64,000 nucleotides of DNA from Thalassovita sp. (lineage in GTDB: Bacteria > Pseudomonadota > Alphaproteobacteria > Rhodobacterales > Rhodobacteraceae), in the NCBI GenBank assembly GCA_017792425.1, contig CP051233.1:2784319-2848318 (forward strand). The letters run 5' to 3'. This document shows positions 15,180 through 23,476 of this stretch, piece after piece. The translations under genes were made by a program, and so were the position numbers. Below the pieces are notes generated by a model. That model saw nothing but the letters and a program-made list of their open reading frames with translations. It made no database searches and was not told where the DNA came from. Numbering within the stretch: the stretch's first letter is position 1; every line of letters begins with the position of its first letter.

Positions 15180-18026
15180 CTATTCCGCGGCCTCTGCGTA
15201 GTCCTCCATCGGGGGGCAGATGCACACCAGGTTGCGGTCGCCCCAGGCGTTGTCCACCCGGTTGACCGGCGGCCAATACTTGTCCACCCGGAACGCCCCC
15301 GGCGGGAAACAGCCCTGTTCGCGGCTATAGGGCCGGTCCCAGTCGCCCACCAGGTCCTCGACCGTGTGGGGGGCACGTTTCAGCGGGTTGTTTTCCGCGT
15401 CCAGCGTGCCGTTTTCCACCGCGTCGATTTCCGCCCGGATGCCCAGCATCGCGTCGCAGAACCGATCCAGCTCGGCCTTGGTCTCGGATTCGGTGGGCTC
15501 CACCATCAGCGTCCCCGCCACCGGCCAGCTCATCGTCGGGGCGTGGAATCCGCAATCCACCAGCCGCTTGGCGATGTCATCCACGGTGATATGCGCGCTG
15601 TCGGCAAAGGGACGGGTATCCAGGATGCACTCATGCGCCACCCGGCCCGTCGGCCCCTTGAACAGCACGTCATAGGCCCCTTCCAGCCGCTTGGCGATAT
15701 AGTTGGCGTTCAGGATCGCCACCCGCGTCGCCTGCGTCAGCCCGTCCCCGCCCATCATCAGGCAATAGGCCCAGCTGATCGCGAGGATCGACGCCGATCC
15801 ATAGGGCGCCGCCGACACCGGCCCCGCCTCGCCGCCGGTTTCCGGGTGGCCCGGCAGATGCGGCACCAGGTGCGCCTTCACCCCGATCGGTCCCATGCCG
15901 GGACCGCCGCCGCCATGCGGGATGGCAAAGGTCTTGTGCAGGTTCAGGTGGCTGACGTCGCCGCCCAGATCACCGGGACGCGACAGCCCCACCATCGCGT
16001 TCATGTTGGCCCCGTCGATATAGACCTGCCCGCCATGTTCATGGGTGATGGCGCAGACCTCTTTCACGGTTTCCTCGAACACCCCGTGGGTGCTGGGATA
16101 GGTGATCATGCAGCCCGCCAGATTGTCCGCGTGCTTCTGTGCCTTGTCCAGGAAATCGTTCAGGTCGATATCGCCGTTTTCCATCGACTTCACCGGCACC
16201 ACCTTCCAGCCCACCATCTGGGCGCTGGCCGGGTTGGTGCCGTGGGCGCTCATCGGGATCAGGCAGACGTTGCGATGCCCCTGCCCGTTGGCGCGGTGAT
16301 ACGCGGCGATGGTCAGCAGCCCGGCGTATTCCCCCTGCGCGCCGCTGTTGGGCTGCATGGAAAACGCGTCATAGCCGGTGATGTCGCACAGCTTGGCGGA
16401 CAGGTCGCCGATCATCTCGGCATAGCCCTGCGCCTGGTCGACCGGCACGAACGGGTGCATGTCGCTGAGTTCCGGCCAGCTGATCGGCATCATCTCGGCC
16501 GCCGCGTTCAGCTTCATCGTGCAGCTGCCCAGCGGGATCATCGCCCGGTCCAGCGCCAGGTCGCGATCCGCCAGACGGCGCATATAGCGCATCATCTCGG
16601 TCTCGGCCCGGTTCATGTGGAAAATCGGGTGATTCAGGATCTTCGTCTCGCGCAGCGCGCTTTCCGGCAGACGCCAGCCGCCGGGCTGGTCATCCGACCG
16701 CGTGATCCCGAAGGCGCGCCAGACCGCCTCTATCGTCGCGGGCACCACGGCCTCGTCCAGCGTGATGCCGACCTTGGTCTTGCCCACCGGGCGCAGGTTC
16801 ACGCCTTCGTCCACCGCCGATTTCAGCACCGCCTGCTGCAGCGGCCCGACCTCGACCGTGACCGTGTCGAAAAAGGTCTTGGGCTCCACCTTGAACCCGG
16901 CCTCTTCCAGCCCCTTCACCAGCCGCACCGCCTTGCGGTGAATGCGCTGCGCGATGGCCTTCAGCCCGTCCGGCCCGTGGAACACCGCGTACATCGACGC
17001 CATCACCGCCAACAGTGCCTGCGCCGTACACACGTTCGAGGTCGCCTTTTCCCGCCGGATATGCTGTTCGCGGGTCTGCAGTGACAGCCGGTAGGCCCGG
17101 TTGCCGCGCGCGTCGATGGACACCCCCACCAACCGGCCCGGCATCGCCCGCTTATAGGCGTCACGGCAGGCCATATAGGCCGCGTGCGGCCCGCCATACC
17201 CCAGCGGAACACCGAACCGCTGGGTCGACCCCACGGCGATATCCGCCCCCATCGCGCCCGGTTCCTTCAGCAGCACCAACGCCATCGGATCGGCGATCAC
17301 GATCCCGATGGCCTGCGCGGCATGCAGCGCCTCCATCTTGGCGCTGAAATCCAGCACATGCCCATAGGTGCCCGGATACTGGAACACCGCACCGAACACC
17401 TGTTCCGGCACCAGCGTCTCGGGCGCGCCAACGATCACCTCGATCCCCAGCGGGGCCGCGCGCGTTTTCATCACCTCGATATTCTGCGGATGACAGTTTT
17501 CGTCCACGAAGAACGCCGTCGCCTTGGACTTGGCCACGCGCTGCGCCATGGTCATCGCTTCGGCCGCCGCCGTCGCCTCGTCCAGCAGGGACGCGTTGGC
17601 GATCTCCAGCCCGGTCAGGTCGCTGACCATGGTCTGGTAGTTCAGCAGCGCCTCCAGCCGGCCCTGCGAAATCTCGGGCTGATAGGGTGTATAGGCGGTG
17701 TACCACGCCGGGTTTTCCAGGATGTTGCGCTGGATCGCGGGCGGCGTCACCGTCCCGTGATAGCCCATGCCGATCAGGCTGGTCAGAACCCTGTTCTTCT
17801 TCGCCACTTCCTTCATCCGCCGCAGCATCTGTCGCTCGCTCAGCGCCTTGCCGAAATCCAGCGCCTTCTCGGCCCGGATGGATTTCGGCACGGTTTCCTC
17901 GATCAGCGCCTGCAGGCTGTCGGCGCCGACCACGTTCAGCATCTCGGCCATCTCGGCCGGGGACGGGCCGATGTGGCGGCGGTTGGCAAAATCATAGGGC
18001 AGGTATTCGGTAGGCTTGAACGCCAT
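15180..18026 (-). CDS. gcvP: Glycine dehydrogenase (decarboxylating), P-protein
   Basis: 948 residues: the single-chain form, with the two homologous halves fused as in E. coli. The PLP site is in the C-terminal half at HLNLHKTFAIPHGGGGPGMG (Lys in HKTF). IPLGSCTMKLNAAAEMMPISW and the N-terminal IGMGYHGTVTPPAIQRNILE are family markers. It decarboxylates glycine and loads the aminomethyl group onto lipoyl-GcvH. It is the third gene of gcvT-gcvH-gcvP, with a 105-bp gap to gcvH that holds a GC hairpin and could change relative expression. Confidence 0.97.
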   Translation of the reverse strand: MAFKPTEYLPYDFANRRHIGPSPAEMAEMLNVVGADSLQALIEETVPKSIRAEKALDFGKALSERQMLRRMKEVAKKNRVLTSLIGMGYHGTVTPPAIQRNILENPAWYTAYTPYQPEISQGRLEALLNYQTMVSDLTGLEIANASLLDEATAAAEAMTMAQRVAKSKATAFFVDENCHPQNIEVMKTRAAPLGIEVIVGAPETLVPEQVFGAVFQYPGTYGHVLDFSAKMEALHAAQAIGIVIADPMALVLLKEPGAMGADIAVGSTQRFGVPLGYGGPHAAYMACRDAYKRAMPGRLVGVSIDARGNRAYRLSLQTREQHIRREKATSNVCTAQALLAVMASMYAVFHGPDGLKAIAQRIHRKAVRLVKGLEEAGFKVEPKTFFDTVTVEVGPLQQAVLKSAVDEGVNLRPVGKTKVGITLDEAVVPATIEAVWRAFGITRSDDQPGGWRLPESALRETKILNHPIFHMNRAETEMMRYMRRLADRDLALDRAMIPLGSCTMKLNAAAEMMPISWPELSDMHPFVPVDQAQGYAEMIGDLSAKLCDITGYDAFSMQPNSGAQGEYAGLLTIAAYHRANGQGHRNVCLIPMSAHGTNPASAQMVGWKVVPVKSMENGDIDLNDFLDKAQKHADNLAGCMITYPSTHGVFEETVKEVCAITHEHGGQVYIDGANMNAMVGLSRPGDLGGDVSHLNLHKTFAIPHGGGGPGMGPIGVKAHLVPHLPGHPETGGEAGPVSAAPYGSASILAISWAYCLMMGGDGLTQATRVAILNANYIAKRLEGAYDVLFKGPTGRVAHECILDTRPFADSAHITVDDIAKRLVDCGFHAPTMSWPVAGTLMVEPTESETKAELDRFCDAMLGIRAEIDAVENGTLDAENNPLKRAPHTVEDLVGDWDRPYSREQGCFPPGAFRVDKYWPPVNRVDNAWGDRNLVCICPPMEDYAEAAE

Positions 18027-18059
18027 GAGTCCAGTGTCCTTGCGTTGCTTTTTCTAGGG

Positions 18060-18130
18060 TCAAATACCCTCGCCGAAGGCTGGCCCCGCGCGCCCCTCCG
18101 CGGGGGGCGCGGGGACATCCCCCGCGCGGG
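18060..18130. repeat. GC-rich REP-like hairpin between gcvH and gcvP
   Basis: CAAATACCCTCGCCGAAGG is followed by an imperfect inverted repeat of CCCCGCG and CGCGGGG arms and by a second GC-rich block (CCCCCGCGCGGG). The CAAATAC lead-in resembles the unit at 6893-6935, suggesting one dispersed repeat family. Inside an operon it may work as a partial terminator or mRNA stabiliser that separates gcvTH from gcvP levels. Confidence 0.5.
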
Positions 18131-18131
18131 C

Positions 18132-18491
18132 TCAGCCGATCAGCTCGTTATAGGCGTCTTCGTCCATGAAGTCGTCCAGCGCCGACAGGTCGTCGATCTT
18201 CATCTTGAAAAACCACGCCTCCCCCAGCGGGTCCGCGTTGACCTTGCCGGGCTCGTCCACCAGCGCCTCGTTGACCTCGACGATCTCGCCGTCCAGCGGC
18301 GCGCAGATGTCGGACGCGGCCTTCACGCTCTCGATCACCGCCACCTCGTCGCCGGTGGCAACCATGGTGCCGACCTCGGGCAGTTCGACGAACACCACGT
18401 CCCCCAACTGGGTCGAGGCGTGTTCGGTGATGCCGACAACGACAACGTCACCATCGACGCGCAGCCATTCGTGATCTTCGGTGTATTTCAT
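18132..18491 (-). CDS. gcvH: Glycine cleavage system H protein
   Basis: 119 residues, a lipoyl-domain carrier protein. The lipoylation lysine is Lys57 within VIESVKAAS. The start MKYTEDHEWLRVDGD and the acidic C-terminus are typical. It shuttles the aminomethyl intermediate from GcvP to GcvT and dihydrolipoamide to the L-protein. It lies 21 bp after gcvT on the same strand, under the upstream glycine riboswitch. Confidence 0.97.
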   Translation of the reverse strand: MKYTEDHEWLRVDGDVVVVGITEHASTQLGDVVFVELPEVGTMVATGDEVAVIESVKAASDICAPLDGEIVEVNEALVDEPGKVNADPLGEAWFFKMKIDDLSALDDFMDEDAYNELIG

Positions 18492-18512
18492 CTGGGGTCT
18501 CCCTGTTGATGC

Positions 18513-19637
18513 TCAGCGTTTGAAGTTTGCGGGAACGAAGGGCAATTCGGCAACCACTACCGGCAGCCGCTTGCCACGTACCTCGCCGAAAAGGCGGGTG
18601 CCGGGGGTGGACAGGGCGGCGGGGACATAGCCCATCGCCACCGGCCCTTCGACCGACGGGCCGAATCCGCCTGACGTGATCTGCCCCACCGGGGTTTCCC
18701 CGTCCGGCTTGGCGAACAGGTCCACCCCTTCGCGCATCGGCGCGCGGCCCTCGGGGCGCAGTCCGACGCGCATGCGTTCGGCACCGTTGTGCAATTCCGA
18801 CAGGATGCGATCGGCGCCGGGGAACCCGCCCTCGCGCGCACCGCCAGAACGGCGGATCTTCTGGATTGCCCAGCCCAGCCCGGCCTCTGCCGGGGTGGTG
18901 CCAGTGTCGATGTCATGACCATACAGGCACAACCCGCCCTCCAGCCGCAGGCTGTCGCGCGCACCCAGCCCGATCGGCAACACGGAGTCATCGGCCAGCA
19001 GGGCACGGGCCAGCGCCTCGGCCTGGGCCACGGGCACCGAGATTTCGTATCCGTCCTCGCCGGTATAGCCCGACCGCGACACCCAGCAGTCGGCACCGCA
19101 CAGGTTCACCGTCGCCACGTCCATGAACGCCATCGCCGCCACATCGGGGTTCAGCCTGGCCAGCGCCCCTTCTGCCCCCGGCCCCTGCAGCGCCAGCAGG
19201 GCGCGATTCGCAATCACCTCCAGCGCCACGGTGTCGGGCAGGTTTGCCCGCATATGGGCAATGTCAGCCTCCTTGCAGGCGGCATTGACCACCACGAAGA
19301 CATGATCGCCCCGGTTGGCCAGCATCAGGTCATCCAGGATACCGCCCTGATCGTTGGTAAAGAACCCGTATCGCTGCCGGTTCAGCCCCAGCCCGGCGAT
19401 ATTCACCGGCACCAGCGATTCCAGCGCCAACGCGGCGGTTTCGTAATCCGGCCCGCGCAGGATCACCTGCCCCATGTGGCTGACATCGAACAACCCGGCG
19501 GCGGCGCGCGTGTGCAGATGTTCCTTCATCACGCCCGCCGCGTATTGCACAGGCATTTCATATCCCGCGAACGGCACCATCTTGGCGCCCAGTTCGCGGT
19601 GCAGCTTATCCAGCGGCAGCGATTTCAGATCGGTCAT
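18513..19637 (-). CDS. gcvT: Aminomethyltransferase, glycine cleavage T protein
   Basis: 374 residues. MVPFAGYEMPVQYAAGVMKEH and FDVSHMGQ mark the folate-binding N-domain; YTGEDGYEISVP contains the conserved glutamate region, and GLGARDSLRLEGGLCLYGHD is the third marker. It transfers the aminomethyl carbon to tetrahydrofolate. An in-frame ATG at 19847 would add 70 residues encoded by the riboswitch RNA, so the start at 19637 is used. It is the first gene of the gcvTHP operon. Confidence 0.96.
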   Translation of the reverse strand: MTDLKSLPLDKLHRELGAKMVPFAGYEMPVQYAAGVMKEHLHTRAAAGLFDVSHMGQVILRGPDYETAALALESLVPVNIAGLGLNRQRYGFFTNDQGGILDDLMLANRGDHVFVVVNAACKEADIAHMRANLPDTVALEVIANRALLALQGPGAEGALARLNPDVAAMAFMDVATVNLCGADCWVSRSGYTGEDGYEISVPVAQAEALARALLADDSVLPIGLGARDSLRLEGGLCLYGHDIDTGTTPAEAGLGWAIQKIRRSGGAREGGFPGADRILSELHNGAERMRVGLRPEGRAPMREGVDLFAKPDGETPVGQITSGGFGPSVEGPVAMGYVPAALSTPGTRLFGEVRGKRLPVVVAELPFVPANFKR

Positions 19638-19717
19638 GGCATCCCCTGTTTTCACGAAACCGGAGAGCCTGCGCCCCGTTCCGGCATCACGCCCGCCACA
19701 TCTGCGACGGAAATCCG

Positions 19718-19876
19718 ATGCCCCCTCTGTCCCTTCGCCTGAGATCGTTATCCCTTCGGCGGACGCCTGCGCGCCTCTCTCCAGAGTGTTGGTATCCGAT
19801 CGGTCCCTTTGGCCTGAGAGTTTCCGGGGCGGTTGCTCCTTCGGCACCGGTCACCCGGTTCTCCCGATCAGATGGG
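19718..19876 (-). promoter_or_regulatory. Tandem glycine riboswitch upstream of gcvT
   Basis: Read on the minus strand there are two consecutive aptamers. The first (about 19876-19795) has GGGAGAACCG, GCCGAAGGAGCAA and CTCTCAGGCCAAAGGGACCG, closed by an ATCGG/CCGAT P1 stem. After a short linker the second (about 19790-19718) has ACTCTGGAGAGAG, GCCGAAGGGATAA and TCTCAGGCGAAGGGACAG, closed by CTCTG/CAGAG. These conserved cores are diagnostic of the gcvT riboswitch, normally an ON switch for glycine. About 80 nt separate it from the gcvT ATG, enough for an expression platform. Confidence 0.94.
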
Positions 19877-19920
19877 AATCTGCTTAGACGAGTCGCCTTC
19901 ACTCGGCAAGGGGTCGTTTT

Positions 19921-20367
19921 TCACGCGTGGCAGGCGGACGGGGCCATGATTTCCAGCAGGGCATGATTGCCGCAGACCAATTCGCCCAGCGTCACACCGT
20001 CCAGGTGCATGTAAAACGCCTCGGCGGCGCCGGCGATTGCCAGCTTCAGGCGGCAGGCGTCAACCAACGGACAGGTATTGTCCACATCGGCAAAGCATTC
20101 GGCGATCGGCACCGCCGCTTCGAGGTTGCGGAACACGTCCCCGACGCGGATGTCCTCCATTGACCGGCCCAGTTGCATACCGCCGTTGCGGCCCCGTTGC
20201 GTGTGCAGATATCCCAGTTGTCCCAACTGGTTGATGACTTGCGCCAAGTGGTTCTCGGACGCGTTACAGCGTTCCGCGATTTCGGCCTTGGTCACCAATC
20301 GCCCCTCGTTCGAAGCACAGAACATGAGGACACGGATGGCGATATTTGTTCTTTTTGTAATGCGCAC
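19921..20367 (-). CDS. Rrf2-family iron-sulfur regulator (NsrR-like)
   Basis: 148 residues with a GTG start. The N-terminal winged HTH begins MRITKRTNIAIRVLMFCA; the recognition region is RCNASENHLAQVINQLGQLG with the RGRNGGMQLG wing. Three cysteines are spaced C-x7-C-x5-C in ECFADVDNTCPLVDACRLK, the pattern expected for [2Fe-2S]/[4Fe-4S] ligation in NsrR-type proteins. NsrR senses nitric oxide; a related iron or redox sensor cannot be excluded. A perfect FNR box centred about 66 bp upstream of its start is well placed to control it. No NO-detoxification gene is adjacent. Confidence 0.85.
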   Translation of the reverse strand: MRITKRTNIAIRVLMFCASNEGRLVTKAEIAERCNASENHLAQVINQLGQLGYLHTQRGRNGGMQLGRSMEDIRVGDVFRNLEAAVPIAECFADVDNTCPLVDACRLKLAIAGAAEAFYMHLDGVTLGELVCGNHALLEIMAPSACHA

Positions 20368-20426
20368 GGGCTTGGTTCCATAGCGGAAGGGGTCGACCGA
20401 CCTTACGAATCCTGACAGATTCTGAT

Positions 20427-20440
20427 TTGATATGTATCAA
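20427..20440. promoter_or_regulatory. Perfect FNR/FnrL box TTGAT-N4-ATCAA
   Basis: TTGATATGTATCAA is an exact match to the FNR/FnrL consensus. It lies between the divergent NsrR-like gene and the gamma-glutamylcyclotransferase gene. It is only 20 bp from the plus-strand ATG, too close for class II activation of that gene, but class II spacing (-41.5) towards the minus strand would place a start site near 20392, 25 nt before the regulator's GTG. Activation of the regulator under low oxygen is therefore the simpler reading; repression of the plus-strand gene is possible. Confidence 0.8.
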
Positions 20441-20460
20441 GACTGCGGCAATTTATCTGC

Positions 20461-21060
20461 ATGAGAGATACATTTTTCTTTGGCTACGGGTCGCTGGTGA
20501 ACCGCAAGACCCATGATTTCGGCAGCGCCGAACGCGCTACGGCCCGAGGCTGGCGGCGCGTCTGGCGGCATACCGCGCTGCGTCCGGTGGCGTTTCTGAC
20601 GGTCGTGCCCTCGCCCGGAACCGACCTGGACGGGCTGATCGCCCCGGTGCCCAACGGCGACTGGCGGGCGCTGGACGCGCGCGAACATGCCTATGACCGC
20701 GTGACCCTGACCGACCTGCCCGACCACCCGCTGCCCTATAGGCCGCAGGTGGCGATCTACACCATCCCGGCGGGCAAGCACGGCGCACCGACGATGGCCC
20801 ACCCGGTGCTGTTGTCCTACCTGGACGTCGTCGTGCAGGGCTACCTGCGCGAATTCGGCGAAGACGGCGTTTCCCGGTTCTTCGCCACCACCGACGGCTG
20901 GGACGTCCCGATCCTGGATGACCGCGCCCATCCGCACTACCCGCGCCACCAGGCCCTGCCCCCCGAGGAAACCTGCCTCGTGGATCACTGGCTGGCCCGG
21001 CTGGACGCCGCCGTGGTGGCGCTGGACGATCACCCTCCGATCCCCCGGTCGGGCGACTAG
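20461..21060 (+). CDS. Gamma-glutamylcyclotransferase (GGCT/AIG2-like fold)
   Basis: 199 residues. GYGSL (8-12) is the substrate-binding loop and Glu75 in DAREHAYDRV is the expected catalytic acid. Proteins of this fold cyclise gamma-glutamyl compounds to 5-oxoproline or act on glutathione. The bacterial role is usually unknown. It is divergent from the NsrR-like gene with the FNR box in the shared promoter, hinting at a link to redox or glutathione metabolism. Confidence 0.85.
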   Translation: MRDTFFFGYGSLVNRKTHDFGSAERATARGWRRVWRHTALRPVAFLTVVPSPGTDLDGLIAPVPNGDWRALDAREHAYDRVTLTDLPDHPLPYRPQVAIYTIPAGKHGAPTMAHPVLLSYLDVVVQGYLREFGEDGVSRFFATTDGWDVPILDDRAHPHYPRHQALPPEETCLVDHWLARLDAAVVALDDHPPIPRSGD

Positions 21061-21383
21061 ACCGGGCGAATAGGCGGAAATCCACCGCATCAAGGGGCCG
21101 GATCAGCCGTATTCAGCCGACGAAAACCGGCTCTTGCCGCCCCGAACCTTCCTGCGCTGTAACCTATAGGGCTGCGCGAAAAACATTCCATCGCTGGAAT
21201 CTTTTTCAAGGCACTGTTTCCATTACCATTTATGAAAATCCAACACCTGACAAACCTTCCCGTCAGGTCAAGGTTTTCCTTGCCACCACAAACTGTCGCA
21301 CCCCGTTGAACGCCCAACTTTCAACACATATCAGTTCTTGCATACAAACCGCATTCCATTTCTGGCAACACAGCGAGGACACA
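21061..21383. other. Intergenic region with two small hairpins
   Basis: 323 bp without a convincing gene. ATTCCA-tcgc-TGGAAT (21185-21200) is followed by CTTTTTC and could be a weak terminator for the cyclotransferase gene. ACCTGAC/GTCAGGT arms (21245-21251 and 21262-21268) form a second small inverted repeat nearer the DUF2202 gene, possibly a regulator site. The sequence becomes A/T-richer towards the DUF2202 start, as expected for a promoter. Confidence 0.4.
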
Positions 21384-21941
21384 ATGAGAAATTGGATTTC
21401 AGGACAGAAGGCAGGCTTCCGTTTCGGTCAACGCGGGCAGCAGACCGACACCACCCCGCCCCCGGCAGAAGACCCCGCGCAAGAGGATACCACCGCCGTC
21501 GCGACCTATGATACCGATGACATCGCCACCCTTCTTTACATGCTGGAAGAAGAGAAACTGGCCGGTGACATCTACGAAGCCTTCGCCGAGCTGTACGACA
21601 AGAAGATCTTCGAAAACATCGCCGCTTCCGAGGACAACCACTTCGACGCGCTGCTGGACCAGGCCGAGTCGCTGGGACTGGACGTCGACGAGTTCGTTTT
21701 CGAACCCGCCGGCACCTTCGTGGATCCTGCCCTGCAAGATCTCTACGACACCTTGCTGGCACAGGGCAGCCTGTCGCTGACCAACGCGCTAGAGGTCGGC
21801 GTCCTGATCGAGGAAACCGACATCACCGACATCTCGGCCGCAATCGAGGGCGTCGAGGGCACTGCCTTGGCGGATGTCTATCAGAACCTGCTGGACGGGT
21901 CTCTGAACCACTTGGCCGCCTTCGAAGGCCAACTGGCCTGA
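21384..21941 (+). CDS. DUF2202 (ferritin-like) domain protein
   Basis: 185 residues. A low-complexity N-terminus (about 1-55, with PPPAEDPAQEDTT) precedes the DUF2202 core LYMLEEEKLAGDIYEAF, ENIAASEDNHFDALLDQAE and the C-terminal LLDGSLNHLAAFEGQLA. The Glu and His residues are arranged as in four-helix ferritin-like folds (EEEK...E..H, N.H...F), suggesting a di-metal site. Function unknown. DUF2202 proteins are often secreted with a signal peptide, but none is seen here. GAGGA precedes the ATG; the upstream in-frame start at 21306 has no such site. A bidirectional terminator follows. Confidence 0.78.
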   Translation: MRNWISGQKAGFRFGQRGQQTDTTPPPAEDPAQEDTTAVATYDTDDIATLLYMLEEEKLAGDIYEAFAELYDKKIFENIAASEDNHFDALLDQAESLGLDVDEFVFEPAGTFVDPALQDLYDTLLAQGSLSLTNALEVGVLIEETDITDISAAIEGVEGTALADVYQNLLDGSLNHLAAFEGQLA

Positions 21942-21955
21942 TCAGCACAAAAAGA

Positions 21956-21979
21956 AGGCCGGCGTCACAGCCGGCCTTG
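21956..21979. terminator. Bidirectional terminator between DUF2202 gene and gltX
   Basis: AAGGCCGGC-gtcaca-GCCGGCCTT, perfect 9-bp arms. CTTTTTC follows on the plus strand, and TTCTTTTTG follows on the minus strand, so it can serve both convergent genes. Confidence 0.88.
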
Positions 21980-21998
21980 AACTTTTTCACACCAGGGG

Positions 21999-23321
21999 TC
22001 AGCCCCGCGCCCGCACCACTTGCAGCAGCGGCATCAGGTCGCCCATGTCCGGGCCATGGCCCTGCCCCGTCAGCGCCTTGCGCAGCGGCATGAACAGCCC
22101 CTTGCCCTTGCGCCCGGTGGCGTCCTTCACGGCGGCGGTCCAGGTTTTCCAGGTCTCGCCATCGAACGGCCCTTCGGGCAGCAGCGCCATCGCCTGCGCG
22201 ATGAATTCCCGGTCCTCGTCCTCGATCACCGGCTCAGCGCCGTCCCGGCACATTTCCCACCAGCCCTTCAGATCGGCCTTCACCGTGATGTTGTCGCGGG
22301 TCACGGTCCAGAACCGCTGCGCCAGATCGTCCGGCACGCCCAGCGTGCGGATGTCCTCTGCGACCGCCTCATAGGGCAGCGTCTGCAGATAATGGCCGGT
22401 CAGCGGAAACAAGTCCTGCACATCGAACTTGGTCGGCGCGCTGCCGAAATGCGTCAGCTCGAACCCCTCCGCGATCTCGTCCAGCGAGGGCCGCAGTTCC
22501 ACCGGGTCGGACGACCCCAGCCGCGCCATCAGGCTCAGCAGCGCCGCCGGTTCCACGCCCTGTTCGCGCAAGTCCTTGATCGCCAGCGTGCCCAGGCGCT
22601 TGGACAGCGCCTCGCCCTGCGGGCCGGTCAGCAGCGAATGGTGGGCAAAGCTGGGCGGGGTAAAGCCCAGTGCCTGCATGATCTGAATCTGCGTCGCCGT
22701 GTTGGTCACATGGTCCGACCCGCGCACCACATGGGTCACGCCCATGTCGGTGTCATCCACCACGGACGCGATCGTGTACAGCACCTGCCCATCGGCGCGG
22801 ATCAGCACCGGGTCCGACACGCTGGCCGCGTCGATGGAAATATCGCCCAGGATGCCATCGGGCCATTCGATCCGCTGCTGGTCCAGCTTGAACCGCCAGT
22901 ACCCGCCGCGTTCTGCGCGCAGCTTGTCCTTCTCATCCTCGGACAGGTTCAGCGCGGCGCGGTCATAGACCGGCGGCTTGCCCATGTTCAGCTGCTTCTT
23001 GCGCTTGAGGTCCAGTTCGGTCGGGCTTTCGAAACATTCATAGAACCGGCCCATGTCGCGCAGCTTCTGCGCCGCGTCCGCGTAGCGGTCCAGCCGCAGC
23101 GACTGGCGCTCGAACCGATCCCAGGTCAGGCCCAGCCATTCCAGGTCGCGCTTGATCTGGTCAACGTATTCTTCCTTGGACCGTTCCGGGTCGGTGTCGT
23201 CGATGCGCAGGATGAAGGTGCCGCCGGACTTGCGGGCGATCAGATAGTTCATCAACGCGGTACGCAGGTTGCCCACGTGGATGTAACCGGTGGGCGACGG
23301 GGCAAAGCGGGTGGTGGTCAT
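21999..23321 (-). CDS. gltX: Glutamyl-tRNA synthetase
   Basis: 440 residues. The class I HIGH motif appears as YIHVGN after RFAPSPTG, and the KMSKS-equivalent is ALSKRLG. It charges tRNA-Glu (and, where GatCAB is present, possibly tRNA-Gln) in the cytoplasm. The second ATG (23321) is preferred to one 6 bp upstream because CAGGAG sits about 7 bases before it. Many alphaproteobacteria have two gltX paralogues; the shorter length and LSKRLG variant suit the GluRS2-like copy, so tRNA specificity may be shared with another gene outside the window. Confidence 0.93.
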   Translation of the reverse strand: MTTTRFAPSPTGYIHVGNLRTALMNYLIARKSGGTFILRIDDTDPERSKEEYVDQIKRDLEWLGLTWDRFERQSLRLDRYADAAQKLRDMGRFYECFESPTELDLKRKKQLNMGKPPVYDRAALNLSEDEKDKLRAERGGYWRFKLDQQRIEWPDGILGDISIDAASVSDPVLIRADGQVLYTIASVVDDTDMGVTHVVRGSDHVTNTATQIQIMQALGFTPPSFAHHSLLTGPQGEALSKRLGTLAIKDLREQGVEPAALLSLMARLGSSDPVELRPSLDEIAEGFELTHFGSAPTKFDVQDLFPLTGHYLQTLPYEAVAEDIRTLGVPDDLAQRFWTVTRDNITVKADLKGWWEMCRDGAEPVIEDEDREFIAQAMALLPEGPFDGETWKTWTAAVKDATGRKGKGLFMPLRKALTGQGHGPDMGDLMPLLQVVRARG

Positions 23322-23476
23322 GTGCATACTCCTGTTACGCGCCCATTGTCACAGCCACGCCGATTTGTCCAGAAAAGCCCCGGTCCCGCCCCGCTTTCAC
23401 GCGCTCGTGACACGTTCGTCACCGCCAAGCGTGTAGTCTTTCACACAGTCATCACGCTGACAGGAGGAAACGCGCC

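Noticed and set aside
15366..17084. 572-residue open frame on the plus strand
   Set aside because: Antisense to gcvP, whose motifs are unmistakable; the shadow frame has His/Arg-rich low-complexity sequence.
19638..19847. N-terminal extension of gcvT by 70 residues
   Set aside because: The extension is encoded by the conserved glycine riboswitch, so it is untranslated leader.
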